From: Hormiphora californensis
Lineage: Eukaryota > Ctenophora > Tentaculata > Cydippida > Pleurobrachiidae
Reading direction: 5' to 3'
Assembly: GCA_020137815.1 (NCBI GenBank)
Contig: CM035354.1
Coordinates: 8,044,487-8,108,486, forward strand
Length of the DNA stretch: 64,000 bases
Under the pieces are notes generated by a model. That model searched no databases and was not told the origin of the DNA. It was given only the letters and a program-made list of their open reading frames with translations. Each line of letters starts with the position of its first letter. Positions within the stretch are counted from its first letter, which is position 1. Of this stretch, positions 1 through 9,599 are shown piece after piece. The position numbers were made by a program, and so were the translations under genes.

Positions 1-109
1 CTTCATCAGCGGATCAGTGAGTGGTGGAGTGAGTGGTGTGATTGGGTGTCAGGGTGGAGATGTGATAGGGTGGTGACTGGTGAGCTGGGGTGTTGCGGTA
101 TGATGTGAG

Positions 110-160
110 GGGGGCCGGGGGGGGGGGGGGGGGGAGAACGGGGGGGGGGGGGAGGGAGAC
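110..160. repeat. Poly-G low-complexity tract
   Basis: Two long runs of G (over 12 each) separated by short spacers. The stretch could form a G-quadruplex, but long G homopolymers also recur near the scaffold gap at 40.8 kb, so its length may be an assembly artefact. The flanks (1-109, 161-212) show no gene. Confidence 0.8.
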
Positions 161-212
161 GGGGAGAAAGTGAAGAATATTTCCAAACTCAAACTGTTCC
201 ATCCCAATCAGG

Positions 213-1306
213 AACATCTCACCTTCCCTTTCTAGCCCTATCGCCAATTGCTACCCCCTTTCCCGTGCTGTAAACCTTCTGTGAAACATCTCACCTTCCC
301 TTTCTAGCCCTATCGCCAATTGCTACCCCCTTTACCGTGCTGTAAACCTTCTGTGAAACATTCTCACCTTCCCTTTCTAGCACTATCGCCAATTGCTACC
401 CCCCTTTCCCGTGCTGTAAACTTCTGTGAAACATCTCACCTTCCTTTCTAGCAATATCACCAATTGCTACCCCCTTTCCCGTGCTTTGGTAAACCTTCTA
501 TAAAACATCTCACCTTCCCTTTCTAGCACTATGGCCAATTGCTACCCCCCTTTCCCGTGCTGTAAACCTTCTATAAAACATCTCACCTTCCCTTTCTAGC
601 ATTATGGCAATTGCTACCCCCTTTCCGTGCTGTAAACCTTCTATAAAAACATCTCACCTTCCCTTTCAGCACTATGGCCAATTGCTACCCCCTTTCCCGT
701 GCTGTAACCCTTCTGTGAAACAGTCTCACCTTCCCTTCTAGCCCTATCGCCAATTGCTTACCCCCTCTCCCGTGCTGTAAACTTCTGTGAAACATCCCCT
801 TCCCTTTCTAGCCCTATCGCCAATTGCTACCCCCTTTCCCGTACTGTAAACCTTCTATAAAACATCTCACCTTCCCTTTCTAGCCCTATCGCCAATTGCT
901 ACCCCCTTTCCCGTGCTGTAAACCTTCTCACCTAGAAAGGGAAGGTGAGATGTTTTATAAAAGGTTTACAGCACGGGAAAGGGGGTAGCAATTGGCGAAA
1001 AGGCTAGAAAGGGAAGGTGAGATGTTGCTTAGAAGGTTTACAGCACGGGAAAGGGGGTAGCAATTGGCGATAGTGCTAGAAAAGGAAGGTGAGATGTTTC
1101 ACAGAAGGTTTACAGCACGGGAAAGGGGGTAGCAATAGGCGATAGTGCTAGAAAAGGAAGGTGAGATGTTTCACAGAAGGTTTACAGTACGGGAAAGGGG
1201 GTAGCAATTGGCGATAGGGCTGGAAAGGGAAGGTGAGATGTTTCACAGAAGGTTTACAGCACGGGAAATGGGGTAGCAATTGGCGAAAAGGCTAGAAAGG
1301 GAATCC
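213..1306. repeat. 72-bp tandem satellite with orientation switch
   Basis: About ten head-to-tail copies of a unit of roughly 72 bp run in one orientation from 213 to about 929. Each contains a CATCTCACCTTCC block, a CCAATTGCTACCCC block and CCGTGCTGTAAACC. From about 933 to 1306 about five copies run in the reverse complement, so the array is one large palindrome with almost no spacer. Units differ by single-base indels and by CTGTGAAA versus CTATAAAA at one end. No coding potential is seen. Two head-to-head arrays or a fold-back assembly error would look the same here. Confidence 0.9.
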
Positions 1307-1500
1307 CTACTTACATACCAACAACCTCCATACCAACATCCCCCATACCACATAGGTAAGGAGGGTGTTGGTATGGAAGCGTTTTGTGAGGTTCAGTGAC
1401 CTCCATACCAACTCATAGATTATATTTAGAGAGTTGGTATGGAGGGTATTAAAGTCTCTATAACGCTTCCATACCAACTCGATGCAGCCATACCAACTTG
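1307..1500. repeat. Nested inverted repeat built on CCATACCAAC
   Basis: The 10-mer CCATACCAAC or close variants occur about seven times in both orientations. Two perfect inverted repeats are nested: a 17-bp outer pair (1367-1383 with 1462-1478) and a 15-bp inner pair (1400-1414 with 1431-1445). The stretch could fold into a cruciform or a hairpin RNA. It directly abuts the 72-bp satellite. It resembles a small fold-back element, but I see no target-site duplication. Confidence 0.8.
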
Positions 1501-2639
1501 TGAAAATCCTTGATATCTGGGTGTATGGTACTGCCAATTAGAGCTGTCCCGATGTACGATTCAATTACACGACTCATATCACGATACGGTATTCAAGTGG
1601 CTTCGCTTTGGGTGGGGTGTACCTTTCACGTACTGAGTGTGTTTAGTTTAATGCAATACAAACATAAGATATTACAGGAACTATGTTTTGACTTTACTAC
1701 AACGGACGACTCGATAATCCTCCATACATCCACCCACTGGCCACTATAGTCATTCTGATCTCCCCGACTGTCCTCGAGTCATCAGAAATGTGCTCCTCAA
1801 CCTCTCTCTTCTAATCTTCCCGATTCCCACTTCTTCCAAAATCCCTCCACGTCGGAGACACTTCAAGATCCGGCACGATACCCAGGACAGCGATGCCTCT
1901 CGCATCTGACTCTGTGTTCGGTACCAATAAGGATTAAGGGTACCTGCACTGGGTATCGTGTATGTCGGTTGGAGTAAGACTGAGTTACTGGGGTCTCGCC
2001 TATATTTTCCATCAAGGCTAGCATGAAAATACTATCAGAATTGTAGACCAAGATGATGGGGAGAACTCAGTATCCCAGGTTCCTAAAACGTCTTTAACAA
2101 ACACACAAACGTAAGATATTACTGTGGTCTGTGTCTTGCCCTCTCCCAACGGCCAACAACTTAAATTAAATCTCCCCTTGCAGCTTGCTCCATCTTTCCT
2201 GGTCTTGGTGTCCCTGTAATAGGTGTCTATACCGTGTTACCCAGCCACTGAAAACTATGCTGCTCCTATAATAGTAGCCTACATGTACTGTTGGTGACAT
2301 GGACACATGTGCAAGATCGAAGTCAATTTGTGGAAATATATTACCACCATACCATCACGAGTACCAACACCCTCATACACTCAAATCAACCTTATAAGGT
2401 CTAAACCCCTCGGCCCTCCTAAACCTCCATCTAGACCACATGAACATCACCCCTCAAATCTGAACAGAAATAAATCACGTACATACTCATACACCGTCTT
2501 CGTACTAACAACTCTTTCATCCTGAATCCTCACTCAGTTTGGTCTGTATGGCTGGTTTCAGGTTTGCTTACTTGCTTTTTATTATGCAAGTATGTAGTTA
2601 TGGAGAATAAGGATCGGTTGATTGTTTATTAGCCGCATA
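1501..2639. other. No recognisable gene
   Basis: Unique sequence with only short open frames (up to 79 codons) lacking recognisable domains or convincing splice context. I see nothing that can be assigned. Confidence 0.6.
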
Positions 2640-2699
2640 TCAGTGAGGAAGTTTTGTTTTCTCCTTCCGGCTGGACAAATGAGTAGACGTAGATTTTAT

Positions 2700-2757
2700 T
2701 GTAGAATAACGCTATCAATTTCGGCGCACAGCACCATCTTCAGGCTATAATATACGG
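2700..2757 (-). ncRNA. Candidate hammerhead ribozyme motif in the PLE 3' region
   Basis: On the minus strand the core CUGAAGA (2737-2743) fits CUGANGA. It is followed by a 5-bp stem II (GGUGC/GCGCC, loop UGU, one unpaired U before it), then GAA (2720-2722) and a minimal stem III (AU/AU, loop UG) ending in UA at 2713-2714. The bases after the predicted cleavage position (GC...UA) pair with the bases before the core (UA..GC), giving an interrupted stem I. Hammerhead motifs with tiny stem III are known in Penelope-like elements. The extra U at stem II and mismatches in stem I keep this a candidate. Confidence 0.55.
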
Positions 2758-3056
2758 AATACACATGTTAGAAAAACTGTACACATACCAATCGTAAAAT
2801 AAAAATTACTGGAAAATTCTAAAGCTAAGCTAATTTAGTGAAATAGTAAAAAGTTGAAAAACTACACGCGGGACTGGAAAAATTATAAAACAAAAAGTAA
2901 AGACTAGGAAATAGACGGGGTTTAAATAGTAAAGAAATAAGATCAGATAGTGAAATAAGATAGGAATCACGCGACTGCTCAAAAAGATATCTAGCTAAAA
3001 ATACTCAATGACCAATATGGCCGTTAGAAAATACTAAAAACTAAAAACGGATAATA

Positions 3057-4523
3057 TTAAGAAATAAGGAATCTAGATAGATCAGTCAACTCTTCTTTTA
3101 AATTAATAGTAGGCTTCTCTCTGTTAATATAATATGCTTCTATAATCTTTCTATATAAGATACGTGACTCTGTTGTAATAATCTCAAAAATCAAATCAGG
3201 TACTGTCTTATTATGAAACTGTTTATAGTGCACTGCGAGTGCCATCTCCGAGTAAGATTTCAACGTAGGGGAGGTGGCATACCGGAGATGTTCTCCAAAG
3301 CGGTCTTTTGCTGTTCTCCCCGTTTCCCCGATGTAGATCTCTTTACAGATGTTACAGGTAATCCGGTATACTGGAGCAGTCACCTGGCAGTTCCTCTCCC
3401 CCTCTAGCCGTGGACATATTTTACATGATCTCCCCCCACAGTAAGCTGCTCCATTGTCAAGGGGCCGTGAGCTACAGAAGATGTTTCGTAGCTTGGTACC
3501 TGGAGTAAATACTGTTTTGATAGGAAGAGAGCGGCTAGAGATAAACTTCTGGATCGATAATGAAAATGATTCAGAGATGTAAGGCAGTTTCAAAATAACA
3601 CAGTCCTCCACCTGCTGCTTCTGACCCTGGTACAAACGACAGCTCTGTTGTTGTGCGAACTGACGAGGGTTCTGGTACCCATTAGCAATCAGCAGGTTGT
3701 CCACTATTCTCAGGGATGCCTCCTCTTGTTCCGAATCTGATGCACTTAGCCTCGCTGTGGCGTAGAAATTACGGACAGTTTGGATTTTAGTGGAAATAGG
3801 GTGGTGACTGTTCGCGTGCAGTGTGATATTCTTGCGAGCCTCCTTGCGGTAGAAACGCGTCTGCACCTCCCCAGATTCGGTGACCCGGATGTTAGTACCC
3901 AAGAAAGGTACAAAGTCATCACCCTCTGGAAAGTCAACCTCCCATTTGATAAGATGGTCCGGATCCTGCTCACCTATCTTATCAAAGAAACACACTGCCT
4001 CCTCTCTCGTATAACATACGGTACAGGCATCATCAATGTACCGCCCATATAGAATAGGCAAGTACGATACGTCGGTGTAGAGGGTGGCTCTCTCGAACAT
4101 AAAAACTCTCACCACTGCTGCTATGGGACTAGGGGCACATCCCATGAATAGCCCCCGGAGTTGTTTGTAGAGGCGCCCATCATACGTAAAGAATGAACTC
4201 TCCAGTACCAGATCTAGACACTCATGGACATCTACCAACTCTAGACCCCTTAGGTTCAAGACGTCCAAGTGTTCCTCGGCAAAAGATACCAAGGACGATA
4301 TACATGCCTGTATGTTCAGGTTGGTGTAGAGGGCACTGATATCTCCACTGCAAAACTTCTTACCACGGAGAACCTCTGGTGACAGATCTCTGAGCCATTG
4401 TAGATGGGTATGGATGTTTTTCAGGTGTGGAGAGACCTCATCAAGCAATGGACTCAGGATGGAGGTTATTAACCAGGCTAGTTTAGCGGTGGGTGAGCCA
4501 ATTGTAGAGTGGTAAATTGTACT
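3057..4523 (-). CDS. Penelope-type reverse transcriptase with GIY-YIG endonuclease (N-terminally truncated)
   Basis: The protein copies element RNA into DNA and nicks the target. The first visible residues (GSPTAKLAW region) match the RT block found in Penelope elements just before motif A. Then come motif A (SGDISALYTNL), a QLRGLFMGCAPSPI block, the catalytic YIDD box (GRYIDD) and FVPFLGTNI. The last about 130 residues hold a C-x2-C pair (CGGRSCKICP) and a GIY-YIG nuclease (YRITCNICKEIYIGETGR, then R and EH). About 489 codons are open with no internal stop, so this copy is fairly young. No genuine start is visible: ATG-independent openness continues to the upstream stop. RT plus C-terminal GIY-YIG is diagnostic of Penelope-like elements. 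Confidence 0.93.
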   Translation of the reverse strand, partial: STIYHSTIGSPTAKLAWLITSILSPLLDEVSPHLKNIHTHLQWLRDLSPEVLRGKKFCSGDISALYTNLNIQACISSLVSFAEEHLDVLNLRGLELVDVHECLDLVLESSFFTYDGRLYKQLRGLFMGCAPSPIAAVVRVFMFERATLYTDVSYLPILYGRYIDDACTVCYTREEAVCFFDKIGEQDPDHLIKWEVDFPEGDDFVPFLGTNIRVTESGEVQTRFYRKEARKNITLHANSHHPISTKIQTVRNFYATARLSASDSEQEEASLRIVDNLLIANGYQNPRQFAQQQSCRLYQGQKQQVEDCVILKLPYISESFSLSIQKFISSRSLPIKTVFTPGTKLRNIFCSSRPLDNGAAYCGGRSCKICPRLEGERNCQVTAPVYRITCNICKEIYIGETGRTAKDRFGEHLRYATSPTLKSYSEMALAVHYKQFHNKTVPDLIFEIITTESRILYRKIIEAYYINREKPTINLKEELTDLSRFLIS

Positions 4524-4526
4524 CTA

Positions 4527-5319
4527 CAGCCCCGGTGTGAATATGTGTGAATAGTGATTATGTGTGAGTATGTGTGAGAGTGTTTCTAGAGTGAGAGAGT
4601 GAGTCGGGGCAGGACCACGTAGGCACCCAGGTTAATTGGCTTTAGGAAATAGTGCGAAAGTGGAGGATTTAACTAACTCAATAAAGCAAGGAATGCTTGC
4701 AGCAAATGCTTGCAGTAAAATGACTGGAATTCAAAATTGAATACTGGAAAACTTTTACGTTAAAAGTAGAGAACCACATCGAACACGCCATCATATGCCC
4801 ACAATAGTCACGTTTAATGTTCCTCTAAAAAGACGTTTGTGATGGCGAAATCATGTGTGGTCCATGGGAGAACATATGCTCTCGATCCAGAAGTCCGATT
4901 AAGTGAAACCGATAACTCAAACCTTTGCTGAGTTTCGGCTGTCTCCAGGAATCATTTGTGTTCTGACTCACATGTGAAAGACCAATACAACTACGCAATG
5001 AGGAAACATGGATGCTCATTACAACAGTTTTTGTCATTAACAGTTGCACTTTCAACGATCCATACTACACTGTGGTATTCAGGCCAGGTTTTTCATAACC
5101 AGTCGAATGATGACTTCCTGGATGACAGATCTCAACCATTATCATCTCCCAAGAGGAGTAGTAACATAACGTGGTATATGTTCTGTAACAGAGCAGCATT
5201 CCCAACAATTCACTATACCAATGGTGACACTGTCAGATTGTCCGGACCGTAGTGATGAAACAAACTGTACTGAATACCCTTTTTAAGAGACATTTTTTGT
5301 GGATCAGGACTTTCCCATT
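4527..5319. other. No recognisable gene
   Basis: Starts with a TGTG/GTGAG-rich stretch next to the retroelement, then unique sequence. A plus-strand frame (4956-5252, 98 codons) has no recognised domain. It could hold an upstream exon of the receptor-like relic that follows, but I cannot support this. Confidence 0.4.
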
Positions 5320-6510
5320 CTCAACGTGGAATCCAAATTCAACTTGGATCCCCATGGGTTTGGGTGTGCGACGGAGAATTAACTGTGCCAACGCTAATGA
5401 TGGTGCAATGAATATCTGTCCAATGATGCGGTCTCGGAACATTTTACCCCTTACTTCCGGGTTCCAACTGGATTCATTGGAGTTCTCCTCCCATACTAAA
5501 CACACAGCATCTCTAGTGAACTTTTTCGCCGTTTACGAAAGCCCGGTCTTTTAATCACTTGTCAACCAAAGTTTCATAGGTTGATGGCACTGGGAGATTG
5601 ATGATCGGTATCTACATGAACCTAATTCTGGCCGCCACTTTAGAAAAAGGTAAAGATATTGCAGTGAGCGATTAAAATGGCTGTCAAGTATCGAATGTGA
5701 GTTACGTGGGTATTTAAGTGACAGCCGGCATATATATCTCTGCTTTCGATATGCTTTGCTAAGTGTTTTTCCGAATGGTTTCACTGCGCTCTATGCTGCA
5801 AATGGAAATCAGTAAAAGGAAGTCTGCTCCTCATTCTCCATGGTGCTCACATCCTCCTTTCTTCGAACAATTTTGTCGGGCATCCCAATTCCCAACGGTT
5901 TTGAAAACTACTTTGTGATGGATATTATTACAAGACCAAACCTATTTACAAGTGTCGCCCGTAGAAGGGATTTCAAAAGAGTTATCAACCACTTTAATTC
6001 ATCAATTGAAACATTGGATCAAATCCAGGATGGACAAATGGTAAGATGGTCAACGTTAAGACCATTTCAATCTCTGTTTTTTTAACGAAGTGTCCCAGAG
6101 AAACAGTCGGTGGTTTCTATGGGAACCAAGGAGTTTGCCTCTTCAAGTACTTTGTCACCGATAAAGATCCTCAACGCCATTTCTCTCTTTCTGTCCTGGG
6201 GCTCAGCTGTCTGTGTTTTGCTATAATTACAGCCAGTTACACCAGCAGTCTTACACATGCGTCATCTACAGCTTCTCTTGCGGTCCTTCTGAATCCCAAA
6301 AACATCAACGATCCGACTTCAGAGGAAGGTTCTCTGATAATCATGACTGATTTCCTAACCTGGATTCCCTTTATTCCTGGCTCCTGCACATTCGGTGAGT
6401 TATTGATGCGACTAACTACGGTTATGAATTATGTTTCAGTGATATTGAATACCAATCAATACGTTATTACCCTGTTATTTATAATGGAGATAGTTCGTGA
6501 GGATTCGTAA
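5320..6510 (+). pseudogene. Possible ionotropic glutamate receptor-like relic
   Basis: Two short patches resemble iGluR signatures. Around 6181-6270 the frame reads a hydrophobic stretch ending in ITASYTSSLTHA, close to the SYTANLA motif at the end of pore helix M3 of iGluRs. Around 5420-5490 a different frame reads SEHFTPYFRVPTG...GVLL, reminiscent of the S1 segment before M1. Between them are stops and frame changes, plus a possible exon ending at 6041 before GTAAGATGG. A complete receptor cannot be joined from what I see. It may be a decayed or error-rich gene, or chance similarity. A profile search with iGluR models would decide. Confidence 0.28.
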
Positions 6511-6847
6511 AAAGTATGTCTAACCGAAGGCCTAGAACTGTAAAAAATTCTCAACGAACAGTTGCTATGACAACAATGCCGACCACTAGTAACTAAAGTG
6601 CATTTAAAGTATATGATGTTTATTACACCAGGAACAATTCATCTTAGAATATTTTGTTAGAGGCTAGATTGTGTGTGTCAGGCGTCAGATGTGTTCGCCC
6701 CGTCCAGCGTTCTGTTTACTATGACTTATTTGCTATTTGTTATTTTACATGTGCTAAAAAATTCGTCTTAAAAACAAAGAAAATAAAACCCAAAATAAGC
6801 ACAAAAGCTGCAGTGAACAACCGAAAAGTTATATCGGGTGGGGCAAG
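6511..6847. other. No recognisable gene
   Basis: AT-rich unique sequence leading into the MITE. Open frames here are under 110 codons and carry no domain I know. Confidence 0.5.
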
Positions 6848-7094
6848 AATAGTGAACCATGATAAAGTTCAAGAGCGTCCAAGAGCGCACCCCATCCAGA
6901 AGAGACCATATCCAAGAGCACACCACATCCTAGGTCGCACCACATCCAGAAGAGACCCCTCCAAGAGCGGTATCTTTTGAATGGGGAGCTATCTTGGAGT
7001 GTTCTCTTCTGGATGTGGTGTCCTCTGGTGCACACTAGATCTGATGGATCTGGTGGATCTAATGCACACTTGAACTTTATTATGGTTCACTATT
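6848..7094. mobile_element. MITE-like element with 26-bp terminal inverted repeats
   Basis: The left end (6848-6873, AATAGTGAACCATGATAAAG...) and the right end (7069-7094) are inverted copies with one mismatch in 26. Inside, CCACATCCAGAAGAGA near 6950 is mirrored by TCTCTTCTGGATGTGG near 7005, so the 247-bp body is itself largely palindromic. It has no coding capacity. No clear target duplication is visible, so the superfamily is not assigned. Confidence 0.75.
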
Positions 7095-7279
7095 AAATCA
7101 AACGGCCAGGTACCGGAGATGTAAACATCACCGTAAAACTGTCCGCAAAGTTTTGTCAAGCTGACATATTTAATTTTCCCTCCTATCTGATAATTCGTGT
7201 GCACTGTGCGTGCCTGCTCAAGTGTTGCTAAGCCGCCCCTAATAAATTTGTAACTTTTCACTGTATGGTGAGTGATTTC

Positions 7280-9440
7280 GGAGTGGTTTCCGAAACTGTG
7301 CTTGGAATATGCTACAGACCGCGACCCCTGCTTCCGGCTTCCCAGGGCCAGCGTTAAAATCTGGGTGTTTCGTGAATGCTGACAAACAGTTTTTCAGGGT
7401 GAGGGCTAAATTAGGGTTAGGGCTGGTGTTTGGGTTGGGGTAAGGCCTTGACAATTGACATTTCCTACCACATAAACTTTGAATTAGCCAAAACGGTTGA
7501 GTGGTTTGGCGGTTAGAGCCATTTTAGTGAATCAACTTTTTTGGCAGCGCACACCTGTAAACAGGCCACCAAAATAAAATCAAATCAAATCAAAATTTAC
7601 ACAATCTAAACGTGTGCGGATTTCCCAGCGAGTGGGTCCTCCTTGTCAAGTCTTAACTCATAATATTAAAATCGAATCGCCCCGTCGTGTGGTCAGTCAT
7701 CAGCAGCAGCTAAAACAGCAAAATCACACACAGCTAAGATTTCACCGCCTGACTTTACACAGCGACAAATACTGAACTTTTTTAGGGATCCCTATTCAAA
7801 AATTACTTTTTATACACTGCTGACTGCACAGCAACTGAAATCCGGGGTCCGGGCGCCGTTACGATCTGGGTGCTTGGTGGGCGCCGTTACGATCTGGGTG
7901 TTTGGAGGCCTGTTTACAGGTGCGCACTGCCAAAAAAGTTGATTCACTAAAATGGCTCTAACCGCCAAACCACTCAACCGTTTTGACTGATTCAAAGTTT
8001 ATCTGGTAGGGAATGTCAAGGCCTAACCCCAACCCAACCCCCAACCCTAACCAACCCTACTTTAGACCCTAACCCTAAAAAACCGTTAGTCTCACTTCCC
8101 AAAACACCCAGATTTTAACGCTGCTCCATTGACCCGCGCCCGTTACGATCTGGGTGTTTGGAGGCCTGTTTACAGGTGCGCGCTGCAAAAAGTTGATTCA
8201 CTAAAATGTGTTCTAACCACCACACCATCAACGTTTTTGGCTGATTCAAAGTTTTATCTGTAGGGAATGTCAAGGCCTAACCCCAACCCAACCAAACCCC
8301 AACCCTAACCCTAACCCTAACCCTACTTTAGCCCTAACCCTAAAAAACCGTTGTCAGCACTCCCAAAACACACGATTTTAACGCTGGCCAAAACCGACAC
8401 ACGGGCGCGATTATAATCTGGGTGCCTTGCAGCCTGTGTTTACAGGTGCGCGCTACCAAAAGAGTACTCTTAGACCGACTTTTTCAAACGGCTAGAGCCC
8501 TGGAACCACATGGCCGATTTGAGTAAACTAAACGGTATCATTGAAATCGATAGCCCTAACGATAACCCCAACCAACCTAACCAGACCCTAACGGATAGCC
8601 CTAACCCGTCGCGCGCGCCAAAACTACGAATTGTTAGCAATGAAAGGCACCCAGATTTTAACGTTTTCCCGCGACACCCAAAACGCGAACGTTCTTTTTA
8701 TTTTATTTTATTTTATTTTTTGTTCCCGCGATTTTATAAGACCGCGCCGCGCACCGGTGTACCTTGTTACGCGCAAAAACTATAATTCATGCCGCGCATA
8801 TGCGCGCACCGTTTTACCTAGTTTAAAAATTAAAATGCCGGCCCAGCTTGTTGACTTTTTTTTCCTAAACTGAACAGGAAAACGTTTTGGAATGCGCTGC
8901 AGCCCCCTCATGCGCTGCAGCCCCCTCATATTATAAGGGGCCTGCAACGTATGCCAAGAAAACGTTAAAATCTGGGTGCCTTCCATTGCTAACAATTCAT
9001 CGTTTTGGGTCGAGCGGTTTAGGGCTGTTCGTTAGGGTCGGGTTAGGGTTTTGTTGTGGTTATCGTTTAGGGCTATCGATTCTCTATCGTACCGTTTAGT
9101 TTACTCAAATGGCCATGTGGTTGGCGGCTATAGCCGTTTGAAAAAAGTCGGTCTTTAAGTTACTTTTTTGGCAGCGCGCACCTGTAAACACGCTGCAAGG
9201 CACCCAGATTATAATCGCGCCCAACTGAACATTTTTGATTTTCGGGAAACGTTAAATCCGGGTGTTTTGTATCGCAGCACTCACGGTTTTTAGGGTTTGG
9301 GCTAAGTGCTAACTTAGGGTTAGGGCTGGGTTGGGTTTAGGGCCTGAGATTTCTTATCAGATAAACTTTAAATTAGCCGAAGCCCAAAACGATTGAGTGG
9401 TTTAGTGGTTTGGTCTTTGGAGGTTAGAGCAGGAAGTCTA
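7280..9440. mobile_element. Cluster of nested fold-back elements with telomere-like repeats
   Basis: At least six copies of one repeat family lie in both orientations. Copies share TTTACAGGTGCGC, GTTGATTCACTAAAATGG, the boundary CACCCAGATTTTAACG and (CCCTAA)n runs. Direct copies start near 7850, 8130 and 8400; inverted ones occupy about 7280-7600, 8960-9225 and 9235-9440. The best palindrome pairs about 8190-8670 with 8960-9440 (arms close to 480 bp, including a distinct inner arm 8403-8670 with 8960-9222) around a 290-bp centre. No transposase is seen. A 24-bp duplication (CTACTGTAGTCCC...) follows at 9435-9490. The array ends about 150 bp before the SNX27 start. Confidence 0.8.
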
Positions 9441-9599
9441 CTGTAGTCCCTTTCAAATGAAGTCCCTACTGTAGTCCCTTTCAAATGAATGAATTTTTTT
9501 TTTTTTTTAACTGCTCTTGAAGGCCAACTGTGAACCCGTAAGACCTCTACATGACATTCCCCCTTTTTAGGCACATGAGCCCTCCCCTGGGAGGTGGCA

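Larger units (their letters stand above)
2690..4526 (-). mobile_element. Penelope-like retroelement, 5'-truncated
   Basis: Minus-strand element made of a reverse transcriptase/GIY-YIG reading frame followed by an AT-rich 3' untranslated stretch (3056 down to about 2690) that contains a hammerhead-like motif. The frame runs into a stop at 4524-4526 inside the RT domain, so the copy lacks the N-terminal half. PLEs are often truncated at the 5' end by incomplete reverse transcription. The exact ends and any target duplication were not found. Confidence 0.85.

Noticed and set aside
213-1306. CRISPR-like array
   Set aside because: Units of about 72 bp are contiguous and have no unique spacers; the host is an animal. 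It is a satellite.
1510-1749. 79-codon plus-strand frame as a gene
   Set aside because: Too short, no domain, and it lies next to repeats with no splice partners.
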